Assembly (NCBI GenBank): GCA_943735955.1
Contig: OX030960.1
Location: 3,860,233 to 3,924,232, forward strand
Source of the DNA: Piscicola geometra
Taxonomy: Eukaryota > Annelida > Clitellata > Hirudinida > Piscicolidae
DNA: 64,000 nt
Reading direction: 5' to 3'
Position 1 is the stretch's first letter. Each line of letters begins with the position of its first letter. A program made the translations under genes and the position numbers. Below are positions 25,547 through 46,961 of the stretch, one piece after another. The notes beneath the pieces were generated by a model that was not told the origin of the DNA, ran no database searches, and worked only from the letters and a program-made list of their open reading frames with translations.

Positions 25547-27346
25547 ATGGCGTCAAGTAGTTCTGTTCACAGATTTAAAGAGACAAATGAAATAAAAGAT
25601 GATGAAGAAAATATAGATTCTTTATTAGATAGTTAAGTGATTTTTTTCATTTTTATAAATTCATATTAAATACAACTATTATAACTTCTTGACAGGTGCT
25701 CTGGACGACTTTGAAAAGGTAAAGGAAAATGAGTTGAAAAACAACAATCACAATGTCACATCAAGAGAGGAAAGCAAGGTGGCTCCTATATAAGTATCAT
25801 CTTTATAATTGGTTTTACTCATTAATGAATCTACATTGTAGTTACTACAAGAGTTCATCAAAGTTGTTTTTTAAAGGATGGTTTACAGGGAGAAATGGCT
25901 GCTGATCCAGTGATGAATGAAGTTTATGAACAACTTTTCAAAGAATTCCACAATCTGCAGTCTTGTTTCCAATCAACTCAACCATCAGCATCATCACAAT
26001 CCCCATCATCAAATCCTTCATTATCTCAAAAAACAGCTTTGCATACGTCTTCTTCAAACATTCCAGGCTAGAAAAATATGTTTAAATGTATTAAATCACA
26101 TAATTTTAATTTTAAACCCTTCATTCTAACAGAAAACCAATAATATTCATGCTTATATATTCTCTCACCCTTCAAGATGATGTCTCAAAGACCTTACAGG
26201 AAGCACTGAAGAGTCTTAATGATCTGAGCACATCACAAGTTTGTATTCATTTTACATTAAACCTTTAAAATCATATTCATCACTTGCTGTTTTTTTGATA
26301 TCTAGGATCCAAATAAAAAATAATTTGAAAATATTTTCACGCTCGTTAAAAATTCTCTTTCCACCCTAAAAAATCTCCACTTCCTCACACCACACAGACT
26401 TCCACAGGGGGCTTGAGTGACGCAGACCTCGCCGAATTGATGGCAGAGATGGGAAGGGCTGATGAGACGGATGCTGACAATCCTGAACACATAATGCCTT
26501 TGATGAAGTCCATGATGCAGAAGCTCCTCTCGAAAGAACTCCTCTATACGCCCCTCAAGGAAATATCCACTAAGGTTGCAATCCTATGGCATGCTCCTTC
26601 AAATGGATTCAGAGTGATTTGTATAGTTCGACCAGATCGGCACATTTTCAAGTCACAATAGGGAATGTTTTATATATTTTTGTATAATATTTTAAAGATT
26701 ATTCTCATTAAATTGTTCCCTTCCCCCTTCTCTCTCCAGTACCCAGCTTGGATGGCTGGGAAGGAGGGCAGTCTGAGCAAGGAGGAGATGCACAGGTACA
26801 AGCAGCAGTACTCACTCATGCTTGAAATGGTGCATCTCTACGAAGAGGAAGAACCTAATGATTCGCAGGAGGTCTGCTACTACTTGCTTATACTATAAAA
26901 TCGATGTTGTGACTTCTGGCTAATTTCCTTTGTGTCTTTTAATAAAAAAATGAGTGGGATGGTTATTTGGTAAAGACGTGTCGCTGGTTTGGAATCTTAG
27001 TATTATTATTATTGTTATTAACAGACTAAAGATCGGCGTTTCGATAACCTGTTGGACTTGATGCAGAAGATGCAGCAATTAGGCAACCCTCCGAAGGAAA
27101 TCGCTGGAGATGTGCTTACTTACGATTATAAAATAATAAATACATATTTAATTCATTATCACCATCTTTGTTAATATGTATCATCTTGAATATTCTAAAT
27201 TTAATTTTATTCGACCATTTTTACGATCCTCAATCCCTTATCCATCGAACATCCATCAGTTTGCCGGCTTTGAGACAGACGATTTGGGCTTGCCAAAAGG
27301 CTTAGATGGTCTCTTTCCACCAGCCAACCAATGCTCACCTTCTTGA
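25547..27346 (+). CDS. PEX19: Peroxisomal biogenesis factor 19 (PEX19), eight exons
   Basis: PEX19 is the cytosolic chaperone and receptor that binds newly made peroxisomal membrane proteins and docks at PEX3. Exons are 25547-25631, 25696-25778, 25877-about 25964, 26177-26238, 26398-26574, 26740-26871, 27025-27111 and 27260-27346. All phases agree, giving about 266 residues (human, 299). The N-terminal PEX3-binding motif reads LLDSALDDFEK, split by intron 1. Family blocks follow: KTLQEALKSLNDL, LSDADLAELMAEMG, MPLMKSMMQKLLSKELLY, SPLKEI-type TPLKEISTK, then YPAWMAGKEGSLSKEE, FDNLLDLMQKMQQLG and PPKEIAGD. The end of exon 3 is uncertain: the frame stays open to 26068, and the only phase-correct donor seen is a weak GTTTCC at 25965. 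The C-terminus is CSPS, an atypical CaaX-like ending where most animals have a farnesylated box. Confidence 0.93.
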
Positions 27347-28487
27347 AATATTGCTGCTTGTGTACTATTTTATTATGTTACTCTTGTTTTTGCTAATTTA
27401 ATTATATTGTTATTCATTCATTCATTATTATTCATAATTATAAACTTTATTTTTCATTAAAGATTTCAAAATATTGTTATATATTCCATTTTAAAATCCT
27501 TAAAACTAATTTGTCAGTTTTGCACTCTATTTCATGGCATGTCTGCGGTTCTTACGGATTATGAGTTACGTCATTTTAATTTAAGTGTGTTCGAGAATAT
27601 AGGGTTACGTATTATATTTAAGTTTCAGGTTTTCAATATTAAAATAAATTATACTGTTATTAATTTTATAATAATTCAATATTGGCTGTGAAGAAGTAAG
27701 TTAGATTGTTTTTAATAGTAAAAAAAATATGTAAAAATAATTTATCATTGGTGCAATAATAATTTAGAAAATATATATCCAAATGTTACAAAAAGTGATA
27801 TTAGATGGTATAGTTCATATACATTATAATGTTCAGTTATCTTAGTATATAATATAGTGCTACAAAAGTTTCTAATTTGAAAGTAAACTAGTTACGCATG
27901 CCCGGTCTTGTGTCAGTAATACACAGGTAAATATTGGTTCCTCGTTCTTGGGCTCAAATTAAAATAAATGAATATCTTATTTTCCGGTTATGTTTAATTA
28001 AAAATAGATTTTTAAAACTGTTCACATTTTGTAAACGACTCGTTTAAACACCCGGAAATTCTGATTTTGTAAACGATCTATTATTGAGACAAGTGTCCTA
28101 TGGTCATTACAGGTTTGTTGCTGTCTTTTTAAGTTACTTTTTTATTTTCTATTTTTGTGGTAATGTTTACTTTAAAATTTAGACCGGCATTTTTTAGTAT
28201 AATTGGAGCTTAAAATGAATCTCATTAATCAGGAATAGGCACAAATTTATCTAATTACTGACCAATAGCCACAAGTATTTAATAAATTTTAAATTCAAAG
28301 ACTCAGTTTTTTCAATCTCAGAAACATAGAGTTAAGCCTCATTGCAAATTGGTGTTATAATTTATAACCCTAAACAAAATTCAGAGATATTATATTTGTT
28401 CATATTAATAAGTTTAAAATTTGTTTCTAAAATCTTATTAAAATTGATTATCTAGACTAAAAGTGTTTAACTTTACATTTAAAAAAG

Positions 28488-28520
<33 letters not shown>

Positions 28521-28735
28521 AGCCTAAAACTGATTTGCACCAAATGTTAAAGTTTCATAAATGAGACTTTCATTTCATCTCATATTTTTATACTAAAGAT
28601 CACTATTTCAAAGGCTAGTGCCCTAAAAAATGAAATATTAACAAAAGAATATTATAATTTAAAGACTACTATAGACAGTAAATTTTTAATTTCTATTCTG
28701 TTCATAACATTATTTTCACTTCTTCGCTCCTTCAG
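27347..28735. other. Intergenic AT-rich stretch between PEX19 and the kinase gene
   Basis: This contains the PEX19 3' untranslated region and probably the promoter and 5' untranslated exon of the kinase gene. An (AT)n run lies at about 28494-28520. No coding exon was recognised. Confidence 0.45.
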
Positions 28736-28737
28736 GG

Positions 28738-37547
<8,810 letters not shown>

Positions 37548-38984
37548 ACGCGTCTTTTGAGCTCTACTTTGACTGATTTTTTGACAATTTTTTAAATAAG
37601 TTTTTCGAATATATCTTTGTTTTGTCGGTTTAAAAGATTAGACATTCGAACTTTGAGTATGAAATGATGGTGCTTAGATTTATTTGTGGATAACGAAGAT
37701 GACGACAACGATGATGATGATGATGATGATTCGGGTGATGATGTTAAAGGACCTTCCATTCCCTTGTTTCAAACGTCTGTTTTCTTGGTTCTAGTACTCG
37801 ACTGCATAGCCTCTTTCAGATCATTGTTTAACTCTAATCACTCCTAGGCTCACAAATCATTCAAATTGGTACAAGAGACGACCTTTTCATAACAAACACA
37901 TAGCCGAGTCTGTCGATTGCCCTCACGGCATAATCTTTATCTTGAAAGTTTGTCTCATCGCCTTAGTGGCATTATGCTGTGTGAATGTGAATATTTAATG
38001 TTTCTCTCTTGTTCATTGCTCAATTATATAATAAGATAAATAAGTTTTCATTATGGCATGATCGCTTATAGAATATAAATAATAACGCCATTTACTAATG
38101 TGTCATCACTTTGATATCTTAGATTGTCTTGGTTTATTTTAATGTAACATAATGTTTCTGAATCTTAAGGCTCTCTTCTTCAGTGACGTCTTCCTGCTTC
38201 AAACAGCTACTCCCAAGCCTGCCAACACGTCCATTGAGACACACATCCTTCCATGCAACTTCTGGCTCTTGTGTAAACATTTGTGAAGCGAATACAGCTA
38301 CACGATCGCTTACTCATTCGCCCCATTCTTTTATTTACACAAATGTATTGCCAAAAATTCAAGTACATTTATTCTTTCAACTTTTAAAGTACAGTTTTTA
38401 TATAAAAAGTTAATAAATAGAATAGGATTTATTTGTTCTCATCCGTAAAAAAAGCACTTTCGTCTAATTCATTTATTAAACTTTTTATTGTTCGGATCTA
38501 TGCGACAATAAATTTATTAAATTTGAATCATACTTTTGTTTTCTGATGACAGTCCTTCGAGAGTTATATAAGCACACTGCTTCTAATCTACTTTTGAAAT
38601 TTTTATGTTCTAGCCCACTGATGAAAACATATTTGAGTTGCACTTTCTTGAAAATAAAAAGTTGAAAGGAATTTTTTATGACACTCCCAAATGAAAGAAA
38701 CTTTTCCAAGGTTTACTGCAACAATAATATCAGGAAAAGACCAAACGTTATTGGGGGTACTGAAGATAACTTTAATGTGAGCATATGAGAGTAAAATGAA
38801 TGGGGATTAGTTGATACTTTTAACTACTATCATGAAGTTAATCAGGTTCCTTCGGTAATGTGATTCGTTTCCTTCAGACAATTATTTCTTTCTCTGAAAT
38901 TTATTAAATTTTATTTTCAATCTTAAACTTCAAAAAAACAATAAATGTTTGTTTTTTAAGAAATTATTTTATTTTTGTAATTCA
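37548..38984. other. Intergenic stretch between kinase and protease genes
   Basis: This holds the kinase 3' untranslated region (a GAT run lies at about 37708-37745). On the minus strand, 38140-38275 has an open frame of about 43 codons with two cysteines that could be a further protease exon, but no domain could be assigned to it. Confidence 0.4.
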
Positions 38985-40857
38985 TCACTCCACTAACCCA
39001 TCCAGTTTCTCCACAAACTCTACTATGGACTTCTTGGAGCACTCTGACAGACGAAGATAATTCGATGCGTGTGAGAGGTTTGAGGGAGGGTGTTTGAAGG
39101 GAGCCATCAAGTATTGCTCATCAGGGGTGCAAGAATTTCCCTCTCCGTCGTGAGAACTACCCAATCTTGTGTTAGTGGTGTTTGAATCAGTTTTAGAAAA
39201 TTCAATTTCAAAGATATTTAAATGTATTTTTAATATCACTTTTTTGTTGATATAATAGCACTTATTAGATACGAATAAAATAAAAACTGCAAGAACATAT
39301 GTGCGATTTCATGGGAAACGGTGTTGAGAAGGTGACTTGTGGTATTTGTTTTGACCAGTGCCACTGCATTTCTGGCACACACCGAGCCTTCGAAACTCAT
39401 GCCGTTGGAGTTTGGAAGTTCATAACTTTGTGGGTGAATGGTTAATGTAGAAGAGGAATGTGTTTGAAGAACGTTTTAGTTGAGTTTAGTTGAAGATAAT
39501 AATGATATAAAATCTTAAAAGAGTATAAAATAATATAAAAAATAATTTTGTGAAAATAATTTATGTTGATCCACTTGGTGAAGATGATAGTGAGGTCTGA
39601 TGGCCTATTGTTAGACTCTTCACTCTGCCAGTACCCTGTGATCACCGCCTCTCCATCTAAACCTCCTTCGGGCAACTTTGAAGCGTCATTGAACTCAATA
39701 TAAGGAACTTCTTGAGGACTCTGTAGTTTTGGTACGATTTTTGTGATCACTGAGAGAGCAAGTAGGAGAAGAATATTTAAAAAGTATGCTTTAAATAGAC
39801 TGATTAAAATAAAATGTCACCGTAGCTATATGCAACTGCACAAGCTTGCTTCTCAAGACAGTACCATTGAATGAGAGAAGCTTCATTCTTCCTTCTAGCT
39901 AGTCAGAGATTATTTGACTTCATGTTGCTAAATAAGTTAATTTTCAAATAATTTAAAACTTTCGAGTTTTTTATTTTGAAATGAAGTATCACTACCGATT
40001 TAAAGAGTTTTTGATAATACGATCTTATATTATTAACGGCTTCAATTGATCCTTTCCTGTACAAACAGAGCTCTCTGTTTAATAAGTGGAAAGTATGATT
40101 ATTTCCAGAAAAAAATGAAATATATTTTTAATGGTCTGTATTATTCACAGCCTGACAGACGCAGGCCATGTTATAATGGTTCAAAGAACCATGGTTCTTA
40201 TGCGCCAGAGGCGCCACTCCACACGACGTACACATCTCTCAATGCATACGTCGCACACACCGCATCATATACACTAGGTATATGATAGTTCACGGTTGCT
40301 TATCAGGGATTCGAAGAGGCAACCTTTGAGTCGCAAGTCCAACGTCTACCATTTAAGCCATCTAAGCCACTATATCGATACATTTGATGGTGTTTGGTTA
40401 CTCTGAATTGATATTCACCTCTGGTAGATGGAAAAGTCACTGATGACAGAAACCTCAATAAGTAGAGGCTTTTCTGTTGGTGATGAATGTCTTAAATATG
40501 TGTACCCAATAACATTTTATGTGATGATTCTATAGAAGTAGTATTAAAGTATCCTCTTACAACTCATGAAATCTAACCTGCAGTTTTTCCATTATTTTCG
40601 AAATTGTTAAGATTGCCATAGGAATCTATACAACTCAAAAATAAAGTTACAATCAAGAGTGGTTCTAAATTCTTCACCATCATTCATTCTTATTTGTTAA
40701 CTTAAATGTACCTTAAACACAACTGCGGAGGCTTTCGTGTTACCCACGCAAGAATCCTTACTTTTCTTATAGACTTGATCATTTTCTAACAACCTTCTAT
40801 ACATTACTTTATATATTCTTTCTTGTCGAAAATGTTTATTTGCAAAATCAATTGAGT
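38985..40857 (-). CDS. M12B (ADAM/reprolysin-type) zinc metalloprotease, catalytic-domain exons (partial)
   Basis: Reprolysins are zinc endopeptidases that shed or cleave surface and matrix proteins. Four minus-strand exons join in phase: 40857-40762, 39749-39575, 39425-39297 and 39165-38985. Together they read FANKHFRQERIYKVMYRRLL, ITKIVPKLQSP, RPSDLTIIFT, then NYELPNSNGMSFEGSVCARN, the usual reprolysin order. The zinc site, split by an intron, becomes HEIAHILGSSHD, a complete HExxHxxGxxH motif. The Met-turn is QYLMAP and the domain ends LSECSKKSIVEFVEKL. The prodomain and N-terminal catalytic part must lie upstream (above 40857) but were not found. After KLDGLVE the frame stops at 38985. 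A GTTAGT just before the stop could be a donor to further exons, but no disintegrin or Cys-rich domain was seen. Subfamily (ADAM10/17-like or ADAMTS-like) is undecided. Confidence 0.82.
40150..40385 (-). repeat. Candidate tRNA-derived SINE
   Basis: On the minus strand the head of this block (about 40375 to 40305) reads TGGCTTAAATGGTAGACG, then GGACTTGCGACTCAAAGG and TCTTCGAATCCCTG. These look like a tRNA D arm with A box, an anticodon arm and a T arm with B box. The clover-leaf is imperfect, so it is not a functional tRNA. It lies in the intergenic region or first visible intron near the protease exon. Confidence 0.45.
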
Positions 40858-43800
40858 CTGAAAAAATTTGATTTCTCAAGAGGGGGGTTTATTCTTAATC
40901 AATCGATATATTGAAAAATATCAGTTTGTTCATACTCTTGATTATTTAAAATAAATTCAATGAAACTTTTATATTAAATAGTTTTAATAAATTATGTGCC
41001 TATAAAGGATCATAAGCTGAATCGTCAACAGGCTGAACCGCTCTAGACTGAATCATCCGCATAACCTATTCACTGTCGAAGGTATTCTAGGAAAGAACAA
41101 AATAAGTTCATAGTGAAAATTTCAACAAATATTCTTCAAAATGTAATTTAATTTCAAGTCATTCGAGCATGAAGCTTCCGGAGAAGGATACTATTTCTTT
41201 GAAGTATAAATTTGGTAATTAAAAAGGCTTAAAAAAAGTTTTATATCAGCACATTTAGAATATAAAATCTTTTAAAAGATTTTTCGGTCTAACTATAGAA
41301 AATGTTTCTTTTTTTACTAAATAGTTAAATTGTTTAACTTGAAAAATAGGATTTGTCATAGAAAAAGAAGGAATTTGACCCCTATCGACTCTACTTTTTT
41401 TCTGCGAAACCTTTAATTAGATCTACAAAACTGAGCAAATTTGTTTTAAAAAAGTTTGAAGCTTTTGATCGATAAAAAAGCTTGCTTCATTTATCTAAAA
41501 ATTGTTGGTTTTTCCATTTCGAAAGCTATTAAATAAAAATGTTTCTTTAAGCACAATAATTACACATGCGTGAAATTCTTAATACGCTTTAACGGCCTGA
41601 AAAGGTGATGAAAGTCTTTGAAAGCGTTAGAGAGAAAAAACTAGACTCCATCTGCTTTCTTCAATATTAAATAAGCTCAAAGGCATAGGAAAATGCGCAT
41701 ATATGAACCTACAAACCGATTTAATAATTTTGAAAAACGTGAGATATTGAATCAAAAGTGAATAGCAGATATTCTTTTTCGTCAGCTTAAAAGCATATAT
41801 ATCATGCGGTAACAAGGAAGGAAGATTGATTTCCATCATCCTACATAATGTCATTAGAACCCACATCATAATTCTGAGCTCTATTTCATATTAATCACAA
41901 AAGAATTATTTAAAAAAAAACGTTCTTTTATATTCTGGTCATTATTTTCATTCAACTAAATGATAATTTAGAGAAAATAATGATCCTATATAGGTATGCC
42001 CATATAAATATAGTAATACTTATATATATACATATGGTATGCCTATATAGTTATTTTTTATTTACAAAAAAATACATAAAATTTAACAAAATACTTAAAC
42101 CCATTGTATTTCTAAAAGCAAAAAGCTTAATTAAACTGTGAGTGTGACAAATAGCCTCAGAGGGAATGTAAATGCTGGAAAGAAGTACGGGCTGGTAGAC
42201 GGGAATTAATTCCTAAATTAAGAATTATTGACGATAAAGTATGGCCACCAAAAACGCAAAACGTGATTCTCACAACTTGAAAAGATTTCTCAGAAAGTAG
42301 AATAGTTAGACAAGAGTATGGCTACGGTATGAAATATCTATGAAAAAGTAATAGAGTGGTATTGGAATGTGTAATGAAACTGCAAAGCTCTAAGGTTCAA
42401 TAAAAAGAATTGAAGTCGTAAATTTTGATAGAGAAAAATTAAAGTTAAAACACTGTTGTAAACCTTTTCACAATTTATTTAATTTTATGATTGTCACAGG
42501 CCGCTCCGAGAAAATTCTCTTATGAATCAAAGAAAACTTATTTATTGAAAGTTTTTCAAAAAATTATAGACTATGTCAACATAACACCATTGACTTTTTG
42601 GGATTTGTAAAAAAGTGTCAGGTTCAGATATATAGAAAGATTTCCATAATTCATTCTGTATTGATTAAAATAATTTTTTGCTTAAACAAACATTTTCACA
42701 ATATATAGAATTTGTTTATCATCAAATTTTACAATTTTAAAGAATTTTTCTCAATCTCGATTCTTTATTTTAATATTTCAGCTTTCTCTTTTAATCGATT
42801 CTTCAAAAAATAATTATGATTTATAAAAAGAAATAAATGAAGTCGCTTAACCATTGCTATGGTAGAAGAAAATAACGAAAGAAAGATACATTTGAAAGAC
42901 AACCTAAATTAGTATTTCGTGCCAAAATTGGAAACGTTTTTATCTTCTTTAAACTTCAATATTTATGAAAAATCTTATATGATTTTGATAAAATAAATTT
43001 TTGATGATATTGTTGTAATTTCAAGGCATACAACTTGTAGTAGTTAAAATAATAAATTTAATTCATAGTTTTTAAACATATTTTTTATTGCTTAATAGTT
43101 TAAGAAAGTATTTATTTTGACATTTTTTAGCTGTTATATAATATAAATTATTGCAATTATTTAAATATCGGAGTTTTAAAATTTACCAAAATACGAAAGA
43201 TTTATTAAATACTTTTTAAATAAAGTAATCTTATGTTTTGATAACTTTTATAGTGCTCTTTTTTTGTATCACCTTAGATTGAATTTTATTTTCCTTAATG
43301 AATAAAATAATTTAAAAGCTACATTTTGAAGGCTTTTACATCTACGAATCTAAATCAAAGTGATTTCAATTACATTCTCACCCTCATCTATTCTCATTAC
43401 CATCATACTCTCATTCCACCATAACGAAAAATAAATGTATTTTCACGATCTTCTATCTAAAAATACTTTGATTTATATTATAAAATACAATTTAACCTTT
43501 AAATATTTCTTTCTTTTTATTTATATTTGTATTGGTTTAAAAGTTCTCAACGTAAATTACTCTAGTTAACTAGCTAAAGTGAAGTGACCTTTCCGTCCAA
43601 GGCACAAAAATGCTTAAATATCAGTGATTCAAATAGCAAACTGACGCCAACGACTGATAGCCATTCCAAGGAGGCGTACCCGATTCTTGAATATTGCTTC
43701 CCTAACAGCGTACGATGCTAATAAACTGAACACCCTCTTTGCGTCTGCAAACAATATGGGTCATTTTAATCTGTTTCGAACCAAAGCGAACACTCAATCT

Positions 43801-45320
43801 TTGTCTTCTTCCCCATACTTTTTTTTCTAAATGCTTATTATATTTTTCATTTTGTGATTGCATGAGATTTTTGATGGAATCTAATTTGTGAGTAAGCGTT
43901 TAAACGAACGATTTTAAGTGAAGTAATAAATTACTTAATGGCATCCATATAGCCATATTAGGAAGATTTGAAAAAAAACAATTTTAATTTTCTTTTAGAA
44001 AAACGTGTTGCTTTTACTAAAATAGAATTCTAAGACTTCAAAGCTTGCATACTTTTGAATAAAAGCCGGACATTCACAAAAAACCAGTGAAAAAAAATTT
44101 TAATGGTAAAAATTTAGTTCTTTAAAACAAAATTTTAAATGAATTAAAACTCTACGAAATTTAAATTATACATTAAAAGTTGCCTTCATGTTCTTTCTAA
44201 ACGAAATGCTTTTGAATTTTTCTAAAAGTTTTCAACCTTTTAGAGACTCGAATAAGAGTTTTTTTAAACATTAACAATTTTTTTATTTTTTAATCTAAAA
44301 ATTAAAGTAAAAGCTATCATAAAAAGTTAGAAAGTTGGCAAATATTTTTAGTTGAACAATTTTTGAATGCAACTGAAATGTAAAAACCAACGATTTATCA
44401 TTATTTCAACGCCATCTAAAATTCATAGTTGCCGTTTTGTTTGGAAGAGAAAAAAATATAATTTTTTACATCTTATTTTAACCTAGTTGCTTGTTTTTAA
44501 ATAAATTTTATATCTTAGATTTAAAATAACTTTCAAGAATTAGAATAAGTTTTGACTATAGTGAAGATAAGGAAGAATATATAGTTTTCTAAATTCAAAT
44601 TGTGTTTCTCATCAATCAAATCCAGATATTTTAAGCTAGTTTTAATTGTAGTCTTAAAAATACTGATTTCAAAGTATAAAAATAAATCACAAATTTTTTA
44701 ATTTTATTACATTTTTATGAACAATAACCATTAAAACGTGACTAAAATAGTGAACAAATCTTTAGAACAACAAAACCTGTTTAACCGATATTTTTATTAA
44801 TATAAAAACCTATTCTAAAAATTTATATTTATCAATCCATAAATTTTTGTTCTTTATAAGCAAAACTCTTTTTATATTGAAACAAGAGTCCACAGTATCA
44901 GACTAAGAGAACAAAAATTCAATTTCATCTAAACTCAATACTTAACACGAAATTAAGTTTTTCAAAGCCAGCTAGAAGTTCTGATACATTTGTGTGTAAA
45001 GGCAGTGTATTCAACGTTGTTTTTTTATATTTAATTATTGAGAGTTTGTAACTAGCTTTTATTCTTCTATTGAGAATGACAACTCAGTTTGACAGACTTT
45101 CAAAGTGACTTAATACTTGACAAGTTCTTTTCTTTGTTTTCGGGCTTGAAGTTGCTAAAATGATTTATGAGAAATGTAACATTAGCTATAGACTTGTTCT
45201 CAACATGAAAAACTCAACAGTTTATGAATGACATTTTTAAAAATTATTTAAATCAGTGGTGAAATTAATTTCAACGTTGGAATATATTAAATACAATTTG
45301 TTATAGATGACATTTCACTG
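40858..45320. other. Long AT-rich stretch without recognised gene
   Basis: This lies between the first visible protease exon and the 3' end of the protocadherin gene, both on the minus strand. Missing N-terminal exons of the protease would be expected here, but none could be recognised. Small frames such as 41627-41869 have no family match. Some of it is the protocadherin 3' flank. Confidence 0.45.
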
Positions 45321-46961
45321 TTATTTTTGGTAGTGAGTTTTTGTGTTGTTTTCTTTGTTGTTCTTGCTACTGGGAGAGCAGATGCAGAGATAGGGACTTG
45401 CTACATCGCTAGCTGAATAGCAATGGAACATGTCCATCGAACTGAATTGAACACTTTTTATAGGCCCAGCTGCAGAGGTGGTAATACTGGAAAAAGTATT
45501 AGTGATATTAGAAGAAGAAATAGCAGTAGAAGTAAAATTAGTTGTACTAATATGATAAGTAGAAATAGTAGAAGCGGTAAAAGTAGTAGATGCATAAGTA
45601 TTTGCAGTGAAGATTGATGTAACGGTAGTTGTGGCAATGGCATGAATTGTCGCAGTTGTGCTTGAGAAGGTGGATGTTTTAGAGTTACTTTTAATATGAT
45701 TGTTTCTAAACGGAGGGTTGTTGCAGTCAATAGAAGTGTTTAAAACATCTTTTGAGAGTATAGAAACGTTTTTGGTGATTGTGGTTGTGAGAGGTGTAGA
45801 AGCAGTGGAAATATTATCAGTAGTGGGGTTGGATGTTGTGGTTTTTGCACTTGTTATATTAATGCTGAAGAGATTAAGAGAAGAATTGGTTGAAGAGACT
45901 TCAGTTGAAGATGTTCTTTCTTTGATGTTGCTTTTGTCAATCGATGGATGTGGCATGAAAGAGTCGTTGGTGCCAGTTCTAATGGCTTTACTTTGATGCA
46001 AGTTCACTGGTTGTTGTTGTTGTTCATGTTCTTGTTCTGGTATAAGATGATCTTTTTTGGGTTGTTGTGAAAAGTGAGATTCTCTCAAGTTATTAAGAGT
46101 ATTATGTTTAAATTGGTGATAATAAACTTGATTTTGTAGTTGTTGCTGCTGTTGAAAATGTTGCTGTTGGAGATGCTGTTGTTGTTGTTGTGGTTTGTTT
46201 ATTGGAAAAAATTGAGAAGATATTATTTGAAGATGTTGGGACTCATTTGGCCTGTTTTTGTCATTATACTTTTGTAAAGTGCTGCCGTGAATTTGAAATT
46301 GTTGACTGAATAATGTAGTGTGTGGAATATTATAGTCTTTTATGTTACTTAGCGTAACTTTGATTTTATTGTGGTTTTTTTCGTAGTAGTTGTTGCTGGA
46401 AGGTGTGCTAAGTATCTTAGCAGACTGTAAACTGTGACTTGAAGAATGAGAAAAATCGGTTTTATTGATTTTATTCAAGATATGAAACTGTTGGTTTCGT
46501 TTATGCTGTTGAAACTGGATTGCTTCTGTGAAGATTTGGTTATTAAGTATGTTAAATTGGTTCGTTAGAGCGTGATGTTGTGGATTTTCGTTGACAGGAC
46601 TAATTTGTTTTTGGAGCAGTTTGTGAGATACCCTTTGGGGTTGATGTGTCTGGACGATTGATAATTGGCTTGAAACGCTGCAATATGAAGATTGTGGCAC
46701 ATGCACAAAACGGTTTCGACATTTTTTGACTTTTTCCATAGAGTTGTAACATACTTCGGGTGTGGTTTTGCTTGTATTACAGTTTTTAAGCTCAAGTGTG
46801 CTGTTGTGGATGTTGTACTTGTTGTGGCTCATGTCAAAAGTTGGATTTTTGTTGTAAATGTTTATATTGTCGAGGCTTGTCTTATGTTTTTCTGTGTTAA
46901 TCAGTTGCAAGCTGTTCTTGGTAGGAATGAAGATTTGTTCTTCAATCAAACTCGACTTAAT
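45321..46961 (-). CDS. Protocadherin exon 4 (inferred): Gln/His/Thr-rich cytoplasmic tail
   Basis: A 546-codon frame follows an acceptor (aaaatcacag) at 46962 and opens IKSSLIEEQIFIPTKNSLQL. It has no good ATG of its own near the start, which supports it being an internal or terminal exon rather than a separate gene. Composition is His/Gln-rich in the middle (poly-Gln near 46150-46200) and Thr/Ser/Ile-rich toward the end. It ends with a short Cys-containing segment, SPYLCICSPSSKNN. No known tail motif was recognised. Placement in the protocadherin rests on strand, order and phase only. Confidence 0.65.
   Translation of the reverse strand: MKSSLIEEQIFIPTKNSLQLINTEKHKTSLDNINIYNKNPTFDMSHNKYNIHNSTLELKNCNTSKTTPEVCYNSMEKVKKCRNRFVHVPQSSYCSVSSQLSIVQTHQPQRVSHKLLQKQISPVNENPQHHALTNQFNILNNQIFTEAIQFQQHKRNQQFHILNKINKTDFSHSSSHSLQSAKILSTPSSNNYYEKNHNKIKVTLSNIKDYNIPHTTLFSQQFQIHGSTLQKYNDKNRPNESQHLQIISSQFFPINKPQQQQQHLQQQHFQQQQQLQNQVYYHQFKHNTLNNLRESHFSQQPKKDHLIPEQEHEQQQQPVNLHQSKAIRTGTNDSFMPHPSIDKSNIKERTSSTEVSSTNSSLNLFSINITSAKTTTSNPTTDNISTASTPLTTTITKNVSILSKDVLNTSIDCNNPPFRNNHIKSNSKTSTFSSTTATIHAIATTTVTSIFTANTYASTTFTASTISTYHISTTNFTSTAISSSNITNTFSSITTSAAGPIKSVQFSSMDMFHCYSASDVASPYLCICSPSSKNNKENNTKTHYQK

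Noticed and set aside
41627..41869. An 80-codon minus-strand frame considered as an upstream protease exon
   Set aside because: It shows no metalloprotease signature and no acceptor/donor pair in the phase required by the exon at 40857.
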